A stretch of 64,000 bases of DNA from Datisca glomerata (lineage: Eukaryota; Streptophyta; Magnoliopsida; Cucurbitales; Datiscaceae): positions 992,001-1,056,000 of the forward strand of contig QANY01009387.1 of NCBI GenBank assembly GCA_003255025.1, read 5' to 3'. A model generated the notes under the pieces. The model had not been told where the DNA came from. It worked only from the letters and a program-made list of their open reading frames with translations, and ran no database searches. Positions 21,664 through 33,415 of the stretch are shown here, piece by piece. Every line of letters begins with the position of its first letter. The first letter of the stretch is position 1. The translations under genes and the position numbers were made by a program.

Positions 21664-23206
21664 TCAGATTTCTTGAATGCTTCTAAGGGGAGGTCTTGTT
21701 CTTGGGATTGGAAATGCATTTGGTTGGGTAAAGAGGCTTTCTTGAAGCATGCTTTTTGGAGAGTTGGTAATGGATTCAGTATTGATGTTTGGCATGATTT
21801 CTGGGTGCCTAATTGCAGCTATCTCATTATGTTTAAGACTGATGGGGTGTCAAAGGTATCTGAGCTTATTAATGAGGATGGTGTCTCCTGGAATAGGGAA
21901 GCTGTTCTTAAGTATTTTCCTATATGGATTGCAAGGAACATTTTCTCTATTTATCTTTCTGGTTTGGGTACTATTGACAAAATGTTTTGGGCCTTCTGTA
22001 AAAATGGCTCTTACACTGTAAAGACTGGTTATAAAGCTTTCTTGGAGGATTCTTATGCTGCTAAGGGTTTGGATTCTTCTTCTTCTATTGGTGTTAATCC
22101 TAGGTTCTGGAAAATCCTTTGGGGGTATTAAGTTAGTCCCAAAATTTAAGTTTTTCATCTGGAGAGCTGTTTTAGACTTCCTTCCATCCAAGAAGAACCT
22201 GTTTTATAGGCATTTGGCTGCTGATAATATCTGTACAATCTGTGGTAAGGCTGAGGAATCAGTTTCACACATTTTATTTGAGTGTATTTGGTTAAGCTCC
22301 TTTGGTTTGCTTCTCCCTTTAACTGAGATGTGATTTATCAGTTGCGCCTAATTTCTCAGACTAGTTATATAGCAGAATTTTTTATCTTAAGAAGCAGCAA
22401 GGGTGTGGTCCTAGTTTCCTCTCTTTTTTTGGCTGTGTTATGGAGCATATGGAAGGCAAGAAATGAGTTTGTTTTTGAAGGCACTATATGTGATCCTGTG
22501 GGAGTTCTGTTAAAAGCTACCAATAATTTCACGCAATTTTGGGAAGCTAATATGGGTTCTTTGGATGCTAATTCTTCTGTGAGTTCTGCAGGATCTGTGA
22601 ATGGCAATTCTGCTGGTTTTACTGGTTTTCATACTGATGCTTCTTCTGACAGTATGAGAATTAATGTTGATGCCTCTTATAGCTCTTCTTCTTCTTCTTC
22701 TTCTTCATATTCCATTGGTCTAGTAGCCAGAAACCACCTTGGTGATCCTGTTCGTATCTTTGGCAGCAAAGTTTTTGCTAATAGTGTGGAGCATGCTGAG
22801 CTTTTAGCCATTTATGAAGAGCTTAAGTTGGCTTTAACAGCTAATTGGAGTAATGTCATTGCTGAGAGTGATTCTAAGACTACGGTGGATTGCATTAATG
22901 GTGCTTCGAGTAGCTCTTGGGATTTTAATCTTCTTATCTGTTCTGTTACTAGTCTTATCTCTTCTTTTAATGTGTGTAGGGTTTGTTGGGTTAATAGAGT
23001 AAGTAACATAGTGCTGATGCTATTGCTAAGCATAGTCTTGATCAGAACTGTGTTAGATAGCTTATCTCTTCTTCCCCTATATTCTCTCCCTTCTCTAAGG
23101 ATAAGACTTTGGCTTGTAATGGCTATAGGCCCCCTTGATGTTTCTTGGTTTTTCTTGGTTTATTTTCCTTCTCTGGTGTTAGATAAAAAAAGAAAAGAAA
23201 AAACAT
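21664..23206 (+). pseudogene. LINE (L1-type) retrotransposon 3' fragment: zf-RVT and RNase H
   Basis: This is a 5'-truncated LINE. The post-RT segment is at 21673-22130 (HAFWRVGNGFSIDVWHDFW, then GSYTVKTGYKA). The zf-RVT region is at 22130-22300 in another frame (FKFFIWRAVLDFLPSKKNL, CTICGKAEESVSHILFEC). RNase H is at 22650-23000 (MRINVDASY, HAELLAIYEELKLAL, ESDSKTTVDCIN). An (TCT)n run inside RNase H encodes a stretch of serines. It ends in an A-rich tract at about 23186-23206. Frameshifts separate the segments and no endonuclease or RT catalytic part is left. It is a different copy from the LINE at 4810-8462, though with the same architecture. Confidence 0.85.
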
Positions 23207-24074
23207 ACTTGCATCTCATATAGCCTTTACCCCTTTAGATAGAGCAGATTCTTTCTTGTTATATACTATAGAAAATATTACCTTAACATTTGACAATTCT
23301 TTTCAACCATAAGTTTTAAGAATTTCACAATTAAATTAATGGACTCGACTAAGTGCTAATAAGAAACCAATTAAACCACGCACTACCTTAATCTTTTTAT
23401 TAGGTCTCCCCTTGTTGCCAGTGAAAGTGAAAGATTCTCGTCCATGTTGAACTTCATTTTACTTTTAATCATACTTGAAATTCAAGTATCGTCACTTCTT
23501 TTAATATCATCATTAATTCAAAATTTAATTTGAAAGTCATATTTTGACTCAGACATTTTTGCGACGTCCTTAATAACTAACGAATGACAAGTGTTTTTCC
23601 TTGTGTGAATCCTATTTCAATGAGAAGTTCGTGAGTTGATCCGTCTACACGTCTTGTCTAAAAGTTTGAGAGTAAGTTCTAGGAAAATCCTTTGACTCAT
23701 ATATGAGAGGGGTAAAAAAATTATATGTACCCCCACCATTAATACATGGCTCACACATATACGATTCAAGAATGGATCATCTCAGTGCCCGTACCGTGAT
23801 ACTGTCGGATATCCCGCCTCACCAAGATGCAACGCAGCTTCTTTAGCTCTCTCTACCTTTCACGCTGGACTTCAAATCAAGTACTCGACCCTCCAATTAT
23901 GTATAAATCTTAAAATTGAACCTTTGCATTAATTGATCGAAGAACGAGTTAAGTTGTGAATGACAAAATTCAAATCATTCTACCAGCAATAACAAAGTAA
24001 AAACTTCAAATTACAACATTTGCACTAGCTAACTTCCACGAAGTAATTAGGACAGCACAATCTAAGAATAATAT
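23207..24074. other. Intergenic, 3' flank of KCR1
   Basis: Spacer between the LINE tail and the KCR1 stop codon. Part of it is presumably the KCR1 3' untranslated region. Nothing else was recognised. Confidence 0.5.
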
Positions 24075-26000
24075 CTAATCCTTCTTTCTTGAATCTTTGA
24101 GTTGTCCTTTCTTTCGAATCGCAAGGCAAAACCTCAGGCGCCACGCATCAACAATCGACTCAGGCAATGAGTTTGCTAAAGCCCACAGGAGAGAATGAGG
24201 CCAATAAGGAGTGCAGCGAGGTTCGTAACCAATCCAGCGCATAGCTGCTTGGGCATAGCCATCGGTCGAAGGAACAAAGAAAGATGATCTCTTTATTGAT
24301 GCCATCTTAGTTGCTACATATAATGGAACCTACATAAACAACAAAATCGCTGTTAATAAGAAAGCTTTGAAGAAAGAAACAATTTATTTTTCTTTTATTA
24401 CTTTTTACTATGTTTCTGTTCAAACACCTAAGGAAAACCAAGGCAGGCATTACATCTTGCAGTTATTCAAGCTCAAACGTATTAGCTGCTCCGAGCGAGA
24501 CGAAAAGGTTTCTCTTCATCCTCAATTTGGAGGTATGACGAACTAAAGCTTCGAGTTAGGTTAGGGGATTGGGGTGGTGGGAAATATATTCGGGAACTTG
24601 TCAGGGGGAGAGGGTGTAATTTTTAGGAAATCAAACTGTCAAGTGGTAGTGACGAGGAATATAATTTGACTGAACTCGATGTTATTTGAACTTTTGAACT
24701 ATAACTATTCATGTGTGCCGGTCTAATTTCACACCTGAAATCTAGATTTTAGATGTAATCATAAGATGAGAATCATAAGATGAAGTTATTTGCTTTTTCT
24801 TCTCTAGCATATTGACGGCCATTATAAGTGTCATAAAACTACAGTATATTCAGTGCACACCTGCGATTCTCCTTTACATTTCTTTACATCAATTTAACTT
24901 TTGAGACTTTATAACGGCAATTTTTCTGTTTCGCTAGTCATCTAATGTGCTCATTTCATCCTATATGCCTTGTGAATCATATGGATCATCCTAAGCAGCA
25001 TATAAATGGACTTTTAAAGAATGAAATATAGAGAGAAAGAAGAATGAAATATAGAGAGAAAAAACAGAAGCAATGCACAAAAATGTCAAAGCTTAGTGGG
25101 CAAAGGTATCAATTAGATTGTATAATAGAGAATTAAATCATGACTAACAGGTTGAGCAAAATCTGATCTGCAGTTACAAATTTACAATACCTGACACTGC
25201 ACATCGATCCCACTCTTCTTGTATTCAACATAGAGGGACCTTGAGAACTGATCAATGTACCTGAGAATATACAAAAGAAACCAAAGAATACGGGAATTTA
25301 TAAGCAATGGACCAGAAAACAATATTTTACCATCAGGTTGAAGAAATAGAGAAAGGTCTTACGCTTTCGTGGCGGCATAAACAGCATAAAGAGGATCTGA
25401 AGGAATTATAATTGCAGCACCAGAACCAATATTGACAATTGCACCTTTCTTCATCTTTAGCATTCCAGGAAGTACAGCTTGAGTAACCATTGTAGTGCCT
25501 TCAACGTTGACCTTGATTAAATTGTTCAACAGCTCCTCATCCACTTCATGGAAAAACCTCCCATATGGGTATGAAATTCCAACATTGTTAACTAAAACCC
25601 CAATATCCAACTCTTCTATTTCTTCCTTAATCCTCTTTATACCCTCTGAAAGATCACTGGAGAAATCAACAACAACGTTTTTTATATGGGTCATTCCGAA
25701 CTTGGCTCGAATCGAATCCGAAACATCTTTCAGCTTATCCGGGTTTCGACCCACCAAAACGAGATTAAGCCCTTTGCGAGCCAATTCAAATGCGAAGCTT
25801 TTGCCAATACCATCAGTCGGTCCAGTAACGATAGCCCAGGATCCATATTTCTTCAGGTTCTTTGGGGGTCTGAGAAAATTAACATAAACCCATTTGAGAA
25901 AAGCAAGAAAGAATTTGAGAACTGAGAGAGAACCAAGAATGAGTAGCGTAACAATCCACCACGGTTGACTCTTGATCTGCTCAACGAAACAGAGCGTCAT
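24075..26000 (-). CDS. KCR1: Very-long-chain 3-oxoacyl-CoA reductase (beta-ketoacyl reductase, KCR1 type)
   Basis: Catalyses the NADPH-dependent reduction of 3-ketoacyl-CoA, the second step of microsomal fatty-acid elongation that supplies very-long-chain acids for waxes, sphingolipids and storage lipids. Exons are 25363-26000, 25191-25260 and 24075-24329. Phases agree (2 then 0) and the total is 963 bases, 320 residues plus stop, close to the roughly 318 residues usual for plant KCR1. A hydrophobic N-terminal anchor ([20 protein letters not shown]) is followed by a Rossmann fold with [18 protein letters not shown], a GSGAA serine, and the YAATK catalytic Tyr-Lys pair. The YAATK motif lies just before intron 1. 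The C-terminus SRKKD resembles a dilysine ER-retrieval signal. No broken residues were seen. The start is the first ATG, directly before the membrane anchor. Confidence 0.95.
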
Positions 26001-26699
26001 TATTGTAATTTTGAGTCTTTTGTTGTTCGAATCCTAGAAGGAATAAGTTGAATCCCGAAAACTGGTTTTATTGGGAGATATTACAGAAAATGCCCCACAA
26101 AACGAGCTAGCTAGCTAGATAGATATCTATAAGTTTGGTGCAGTTGGTTAAAATTCGGCAGGGAAGATGCGGAGTTTTGGCAGGAACAGAGGAGGCTCTC
26201 AAGCATTATGCTCAATAAGAGGCATAGGATTGGATGGGGTGAGGGTTCAATTTTAAAAGAGAATGTTGGAAGAGACTGAAAGAGAGAGGAGGGGTGGCTG
26301 AAGTAGATGAACTGAAAACTACCGCATATAAATCCCTTGTACTAGAAATGCCTCCGATTGACAGAACGTGGATTGCTCTAGAAAAAAAAGTCCAAAATTT
26401 TATTAAAAGATAATTTTTTGACCAATAGTTCAATGCAACCGATATCCGATAATAGCTAGGTTAAGTCAAATACTTGAAAATTTTAGCAATGACAGCAGAA
26501 AATCTAAAAGAAAGGTTTAGTTATTCTATACGCATTTTCTACTTACCTATCCAACCATTATATAATAATATAAATTTATAAAAATAAAACATTACACTCT
26601 CAAACTTTATGGATGTTATCATTTTAAAGGTTAAATTTTTATTTTCACCATTTATAATTTTAAAATTATGATTAATCTTCTATCTAAATTTAATCAACA
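26001..26699. other. KCR1 upstream flank
   Basis: Presumed 5' untranslated and promoter region of the minus-strand KCR1 gene, including a short GCTA/GATA simple repeat near 26106-26130. No other gene was recognised. Confidence 0.45.
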
Positions 26700-27545
26700 G
26701 AGTAGTTAACCCACAAATAAGCTATCATAGACATCATAGTTCAAGAAATAAGCCATTGCAACAATCATTGTTGACTTACCTGTACCTGGAGGGCCATGGA
26801 GGAGATACCCTCTCTTCCAAGCCTTACCAATTTTGGCTTAATAATCTTTCCTTTTTGAGAACTTAATCAACAAACATTGCCAATGTATCGAATGCTGCAG
26901 CGTACTCATAAGCAACGCGGCTCCACTTTGTCGCCTTCCAGCCGTACCAATTGCTACTGGAATTGTTTGTATAAAGCTTTCGCTCCTGTTTCCTCCTTTG
27001 AATCTCCTTCATTTCTTTCATTACATGTTGAAGGTTAAGACTCAGTAATTATGTCTCTATGGCTCTTGTGAAAGGTGAGCCTGTGATAAGGATCCGGTGA
27101 AGTTCGATCACAACCATTCATAGAGAACTGGACGGCTGTGATCAAAAGTAAAATGTAAAAAAAATTATTTTCTCACCAAATAAATTTCTGCACGATCTAG
27201 ATCATCTGATCGATAGTCCTTAATCGAGGAATTGTGTCTCTGTCGTTAGATACCAATAATAGAGAATTCTAATTCGTGAGCTGTAGGTCCTTTTTTTCAC
27301 TCGGTTGCTCACTTAAGTATAATTCCTTGAAAAATATCAGTAACTTCTTCATTAAAGTCCGTTGGCAACATCAGCTTTGAGCATTTTTGGCTTGTTTTGA
27401 GGAAGTGGCAGTGAGGTAATTTTCTATGCCCGTATAGGCTTCGCTCCTCCGTCTCTGCTCTTTCTCTGTGATGCGGAGAAACGAGGTGGAAAGGCTTGTG
27501 TTTTGTTAAGACAATGGGCGAAAATAGTTTGGGGATAAACGACAT
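26700..27545 (-). pseudogene. AAA-ATPase (AATP1/BCS1-like, ASD-type) pseudogene fragment
   Basis: On the minus strand an N-terminal piece near 27370-27310 reads DFNEEVTDIFQGIILK, like the EEVTD-F-G-LKW signature of the plant ASD-type AAA-ATPase N-domain. Further on, near 26950-26870, is TKWSRVAYEYAAAFDTLAM, followed by a stop. Near 26830-26710 is KAWKRGYLLHGPPGTGKST with an intact Walker A motif, continuing MIVAMAYFLNYDVYD and then a stop. Walker B, the sensor motifs and the C-terminus are missing, and stops and frame changes lie between the conserved blocks. Intact homologues are about 450-520 residues, nucleotide-binding and membrane-associated. This copy is non-functional. Confidence 0.8.
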
Positions 27546-27965
27546 TGTATTGTGTGGGTTAACGATTCTGTTAACTGAATTTAGATCAATAAATGAAATG
27601 TTAGTTTTGAAAGGGAAAAAAGTAACATGAAGGTAAACTATGACGAAAATAGAAGTTCAAAATTAAAATTGACAACAACCGTAAAATTTGAAGATATAAT
27701 TTATATATTTTCTTATAAATTTTTAGGGCATAAAGATTCTTTCTTATTTATCAGACAATAGATGATCTTCTTATATATAAATCGTTCATTTTGTTTTGAA
27801 CAGGTCTATATCTAACTTTAAAAAGAACATTATATATTTTTAGTTTTTTTAGTTTTTCATTATTCGTATATCCCGGGCCGTTCAAAATCAAATGAAGGTT
27901 AAGATCTAAGAAAAACAATCACCTCTAATACTAAAAGAACTGGACGATCTACTTTTACTTTAGGA
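27546..27965. other. Intergenic, nothing recognised
   Basis: AT-rich spacer between the AAA-ATPase relic and the hAT element. Confidence 0.5.
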
Positions 27966-30900
27966 CAATGGTGTGCAGTTTTTTTTCGAACCGACCGAAA
28001 ATTCTTTCTTTTTCAAAATCAAATTGATAAAACAATTGTAATCGATTCGATTATTTTTAAAAACCAAATTTTCGGTTCAGTTATTTTTTTCAATAACTCT
28101 GTAATCGGTTCGAACCGATTACAAACGTTTTTTTAATATATATTATATTATTATTTTATAGTGAGTTGAGTTGAAGTAAAAACAAAACCAATTAACCCTA
28201 ACACTCACCTCGCTCGCGCCTCCATCCCCTCGACAACTCTCCCTCAGTCCCGCATCCATCATTTTCTTTCCTCAGTCCCTCCCAACAACCCTCGTCGAGC
28301 TCGAAGCTTCCATAGTCTCTCTGTCTCTATCTCTTTGAAGGTGTGTACGGATTCAAACTTAGCTTAGTCTCTTTGTCTCTTCAAATCGTAGATCTGTTAA
28401 CAAATCCGTCTACTTCTACTGCGATAATTTCTTCATCTGTTAGCTTAGATTTGTTAGCTTCAAATCGTAGATCTGTTTATAAATCCACCTACTTCTACTG
28501 GGATTTTTCTTCATCTGCTAACAAATCATAGATTTTTTAGCTTCGAATCGTAGATCTGTTAACAAATCTGCCTCTAAATCATAGATCTCTTAACAAATCT
28601 TAGGTTTGATGATACAAATTTTTGAGACTTTTTGAATCAACTTTTGATTGTATTCATTTATGACATCCTAATTTACTCTAAGTCTATATAGTCTCTCTGT
28701 CTTTGTAAATGAGTTATGTGGATAAAGATAGAACATACAAAGTTTCTCTTGTTCATCATTGCATGTAAGGTATACAATTTATTCGTCCAGAGCATGTACG
28801 TATCTAGGTTTTGTATCAAAGTTTCTATGGTTCATCACTGCTAATTTACTACCTTAAACTGAGGCATATTATGCAAGCGGTGATGCCTTGACCACTTTGT
28901 GAACCATTTACTGGTCCAAGTTTTCTTGAAATCTTGGATTGAATCACTGAATGATTGTGTGACGCTAGTGTATGTAACCCTAGAGCCTATTTGATGTCAA
29001 GGTATATCTAGTTTACCTCTATTCTATTGTTATTAGTTTATAACCGAATTTAAAATTGCTTTTCTCTTTACTTTGTAAATGAGTTACGTGGATAAATGAG
29101 TTTTTTAAAAGAGTTATGTGGATAAATGAGTTTTGTAAAAGAGTTATGTGGATGAGTTCTAAAGTGTCTTTCATTACTGTAGATGTCTGCAAATCCTGAT
29201 CCTCCTACTTCTACCTCAATTGATGCTCCAAATGAAAAATTGGATGATTTGAATGCTCCAAAGCCACCGATTGCTAAAGGTAAGAGAAAAGCAAAAGAGA
29301 CATATGAAGCGTGTTTTAACATGTCATACGACTAATGGTACTTCTAATATGTGGACACACTTGATAAGGTGTAAGAAGAATCCTGATAGATTTGTGGATT
29401 TAAAATAAAAGACTTTAGTTTTTACTACTGTTAGTAGTAATGAGGGAGGTGATAGCAATAATTCATTAACTGCTTCTAGCTTTATTGTAGAGCAGTGTAG
29501 GTCAATACTTGCTAAGATGATCATTAAGGATGAATTGTCTTTTAAAGTTGTAAAGGGTGAAGGATTTCACGAGTTTTGTAGGTCAATGCAACCTAAGTTT
29601 AGTGTTCCTTTCTCGAACAACTGTGGCTAAAAATTATTTCAAATTGTACATGCTTGAGAAGGAAAATTTGAGAAATCTTAATTACATGATTCTCATTGTA
29701 CACTTTTTTGATAAGAATCGGAGTTTGCATAAAAGGATTATTAACTTCTGTCCATTTCCTAATCATAAGGGGGAGTCCATTGCTTTGGCCATTGAAAAGC
29801 TGTTTGCTTGAATATGGTATTGAATGAGTTTTCACAATCACAATGGATAATGCTAGCTCCAATGATAATTCAATTTATTATTTGAAAAAGAGTAAAAGAA
29901 ATTGGTATGGGTTGGTGTTAAATAGTGAGTTTATGTATGTTAGGTGTTGTGCTCACATTCTGAACATAATTGTGTGTGATGGTTTGAAGGATATTCATGA
30001 GTCCATCACCAAAATTCGTAATGCTGTAAAATATGTGAGGTATTCTCCTGCTAGGTTTAAGAGATTTAAGACTTTAATTAAGGCAGCAAAAATAGCTTCG
30101 AGTAGTCTTGTGACACTGGATGTTCCTACTAGATGGAACTCCATTTACTTGATGTTAAAGTGACTGAAAAGCATAAAAAATCTCTTGAGAAGCTTGAAGA
30201 ACAAGATGCACAATAATTGTTGGAGCTTATTATTCCAAATGATGAGGATTGAGACAATGCCTGTATGTTTATCAAGTTTTTGAAGATTTTTTATGAAATA
30301 ACTGTTAGGATTTCTGGATCTTTGTATGTGACATCAAATAGTTATTTTCATGAAGTTGGCTTGGTACAAAACTTGATTTGAAATCATTCTAAGGATGTTG
30401 ATGATCATTTGAGACAAATGACAAGTTTTATGAAAGCCAAATTTGACAAATACTGGGGAGGTCAAGAAAAAAATCTATTTGTTGTTGTGCTTGATCCTCG
30501 ATGGAAAATGAGATTAGTGGATTGTTGCTTTGATCTTATTTATGACTCTAAACTTGCTGTTGATTTGAAAAGGAAATTGGATGCTACTTTGGAGAGAATG
30601 TACGATGAATACACATGTAAGCTTATAGTTAATCAGCCTAAAAAATGTGATGTGGGTCAATCATCAAAATTAGTAGACATTCGAGTTGATGATGATCAAG
30701 ATGATATTGTTTTGGCCTCAATATTTGCAAACCAGATGTCTGAGGTTGGTAACTCGCATAGTAAGCCAGAGATTGATCGGTACTTGTTTGAGCCTAATGA
30801 AAAACATGCTGTTGATTTTGATATTCTTAATCGGTGGAAGGTAAATTCTTCGAGATTCGAGTTTCTTAGTCATATGGAAAGAGATATCTTGGCAATTCCA

Positions 30901-31698
30901 ATCTCCATAGTTGACTCTGAGTCTGTCTTTAGTACTAGTGGCCCTATAATAGATCCATTTTGCAGTGCATTGCTTCTAAGACAGTTGAAGCTCTCATTTG
31001 TGCACAGAATTGACTTCTAAGTAAACCAATGCAAGTGGATCTTAATGATTCATTTAATGAAATAGTGTCAACTGAACAAGGTAACGCATTTCAAATTTAC
31101 AATATTATTTTTCATATTATTATATATCTTTTTATACTATAATGTGGTAATTATTTATTCTTTCATGCTTTCTTTAATAGAACGTGTGAACGTGATGGAA
31201 GAGTCTCAGTCTACAATAACAACGATATGACAGACTTGAAAGTGTTGATGATGGCAGACATGAATGTGTTCGATTCGTTGTTTTCTTTTCTTTTAGATGA
31301 TGCACATGGACATGAAGTTTGTTGTTTTTCATGGATGTTGTATACTTTTCATTTTATATTGTTGGACTTTAATTATTGTAACTTGCAGCTAATATTTTAT
31401 TGGATATTTAGATTTAGTAGTATTAAAAATAAATGAAGGTTAGTATATGGTGTAATGAAAACTATATTTGATTATCGATCTATTGATGTTTTCAATTTAA
31501 AATTCTTGTTGTTTTAAGAAGTTTTACAGGTGCAGCCGAACCAGTTACAAGTAACCAAACTGAACTGATTAATTTGATTATATTTGGTTCGATTTAGATG
31601 GTTACACCGGTTCGTTTCGGTTATATAGGTAACCAGTGAATTCGGTTCGATTATAAAAACGTCTTACTAATCGACAAACCGAACCGTGCACACCCCCA
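27966..31698 (+). mobile_element. Decayed autonomous hAT transposon
   Basis: The left end has GGTGTGCAG and the right end, in reverse complement, has GGGGGTGTGCACGG. Subterminal repeats of the CGGTTCGAACCG type lie at 27985-28115 and 31540-31690. Between them is a broken hAT transposase gene. Upstream of it is a C/T-rich leader at 28200-28340 and three or four repeats of the type CAAATCGTAGATCTGTT at 28380-28600. The 8 bases outside the ends do not match, so the exact termini are approximate and the element is old. Confidence 0.8.
29181..31063 (+). pseudogene. hAT transposase (BED zinc finger, RNase-H-like core, C-terminal dimerisation domain), broken
   Basis: The order matches plant hAT transposases. 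An N-terminal segment starts MSANPDPPTST at 29181. A BED-type zinc-finger remnant with its Cys and His residues split by a frameshift follows at 29280-29400. The RNase-H-like core is at 29830-30160 (RCCAHILNIIVCDGLKDIHE, TRWNSIYLML). The next segment, 30409-30640, has KFDKYWGG, VVLDPRWKMRLVD and FDLIYDS. The dimerisation domain is at 30770-31060 (EIDRYLFEP, FDILNRWKVNSSRFEFLSHM, DILAIPISIVDSESVFST). The last part continues in another frame (SKTVEALIC), so a frameshift lies near 30975. Several stops interrupt the rest. Confidence 0.88.
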
Positions 31699-32484
31699 TG
31701 TGCGGGTGAGTTTTAATTTTTTTACAAGTAGAAAATTTCGATGACGATTAGAGGGACATCCTATGATCGTACACCAACCTGTCAGGAAAAGAGATAAATA
31801 AAAAAATTGAATGAAATTCAAAGATTCCATCCATCTTTCTAAAATAGAGCATTGTAAGATTAGGTTTGGGATCTTACTATTATGTGGATTGGTGATATGT
31901 TCTCCTTATCTTTGAGATATCTTATTTATTGATGTGTGCCATACATCAGATGATGTGGGGTGTAATTATTGTCATGTACAAATGCCCTGTTACGTGTCTC
32001 GGTTTCATCTATTTACACATCGCGAACCAAATGGACAATGATGTTGATGCCACTGCCAAACTTGTTCCACTTCAGTTCTCTGTTTCTTTTTTGGTCTGAT
32101 CTTGAATGCTTTCCTTCCCAAATTGTACAAGTTTTTTCATTTTTATCTATCACGACTGAACAGTCTTTTTCTCCTTCAATTAAATGAGAAGATATTTATG
32201 GATTTTATGAGGCCTTATCCTCATGCTATCCCTAATGGGGTCATTGTTTTGTTAGACCATTTCAGGTAATCTATCATTCCTTGTCATCCTTCTCACAAAC
32301 TCATTTTTCATCCTATGTACACCATATTAGGTTTAAGGTTCTTAATATCCCCATTGCTTAGCTTTTTTATAGAGTAGTTCTTTCTTAGTGCACTCCCAGT
32401 ACGTATGTGATCTTAATGTGTTTTGAGGCAATCAATAGGCTATTCAAATTAGATTTGGGTTTTAAGAATTTAGGATGTTGTATA
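31699..32484. other. Intergenic, nothing recognised
   Basis: Spacer between the hAT element and the Copia element; no domain or RNA gene is visible. Confidence 0.5.
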
Positions 32485-33415
32485 TGTTGGATCGAGTTTT
32501 AGATTTTGAAAAAAAATTAATGAACCATGACTAATTTATGGGTGGAATATCAAAAATATTTCATACAAACATTTAATCCAATTAAACACAAAATCAATCA
32601 ATGAACATACATAATCATATAAACGTATCGATAAAATATTGAAACAATTTATACATTTTCAATTAATGGAGAAATTCTGATTTGACGGGATCCAATTCTC
32701 TATCTCGCGTTCTTCGTTCTTGAGATTCGTAGAGCTATCAATTGATCTTTATACCAACAATCACTCGTTAGAGTGAGAACTAAATCTCTCAAGGATTTTT
32801 GTAGGAATTGAGTGTGGGCTCTATAGACAATGATTGAAAGAGAAAACCAAATTTGTTTCTCCCCTTACTGTCAAAATCGGCCCCAACTTTATGTGTGGTG
32901 GAAGAGAGAAACTTTTTATTCTCTGATTAACACACTTAGGGATAGGGTTATACATAGGGATAATGATGCAATCCCTTATATGATAATTACATAATTTTCA
33001 TATATATCTCTATATCTTAATTACCAAAAATTATCTCATTGTGCATTGTTATTTGTGATTTTTACATCTTTCCTAGAACTAAGACTGTGTCCAAATTCAC
33101 GAATTCAAATTGATATCTATCAATTAATTAGTTTCTTTTATTTACTAATTATCTAATAATTAGAAAATAATAAAATAATTCATTTGAACATTAATTTTGT
33201 TCTCCACTAATTTAGTGATGACACCCATTACATATGGGTTCAGGAAGTGTACCTTGATCCAAAACACGTTCTTGGTTCAATTGACGTTGTTTCTCATTCA
33301 TATCCTTATTAGCTACTCCTAAGACCGAATGAACTCACATGAATAAAACTATGAGATTCAAATACCCAACTAATTTATCTCAATAAATTCCTGACTAATT
33401 TGTCTTTGACGAAAC
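32485..33415 (-). repeat. 3' LTR remnant of the 32.5-38.7 kb Copia element
   Basis: Aligns by eye with 36862 onward of the 5' LTR, for example AATGAACCATGACTA, then ATCAATTGATC, and a shared TTCTCTGAT...AACACACTTAGGGATA block. Homology stops near 33415, where integrase sequence begins. Confidence 0.85.

Noticed and set aside
25495..25887. 130-residue plus-strand open frame
   Set aside because: Antisense shadow of KCR1 exon 1.
27958..31706. An 8-bp target-site duplication around the decayed hAT
   Set aside because: The flanking octamers at the most likely ends do not match, and shifting the ends by a few bases does not help.
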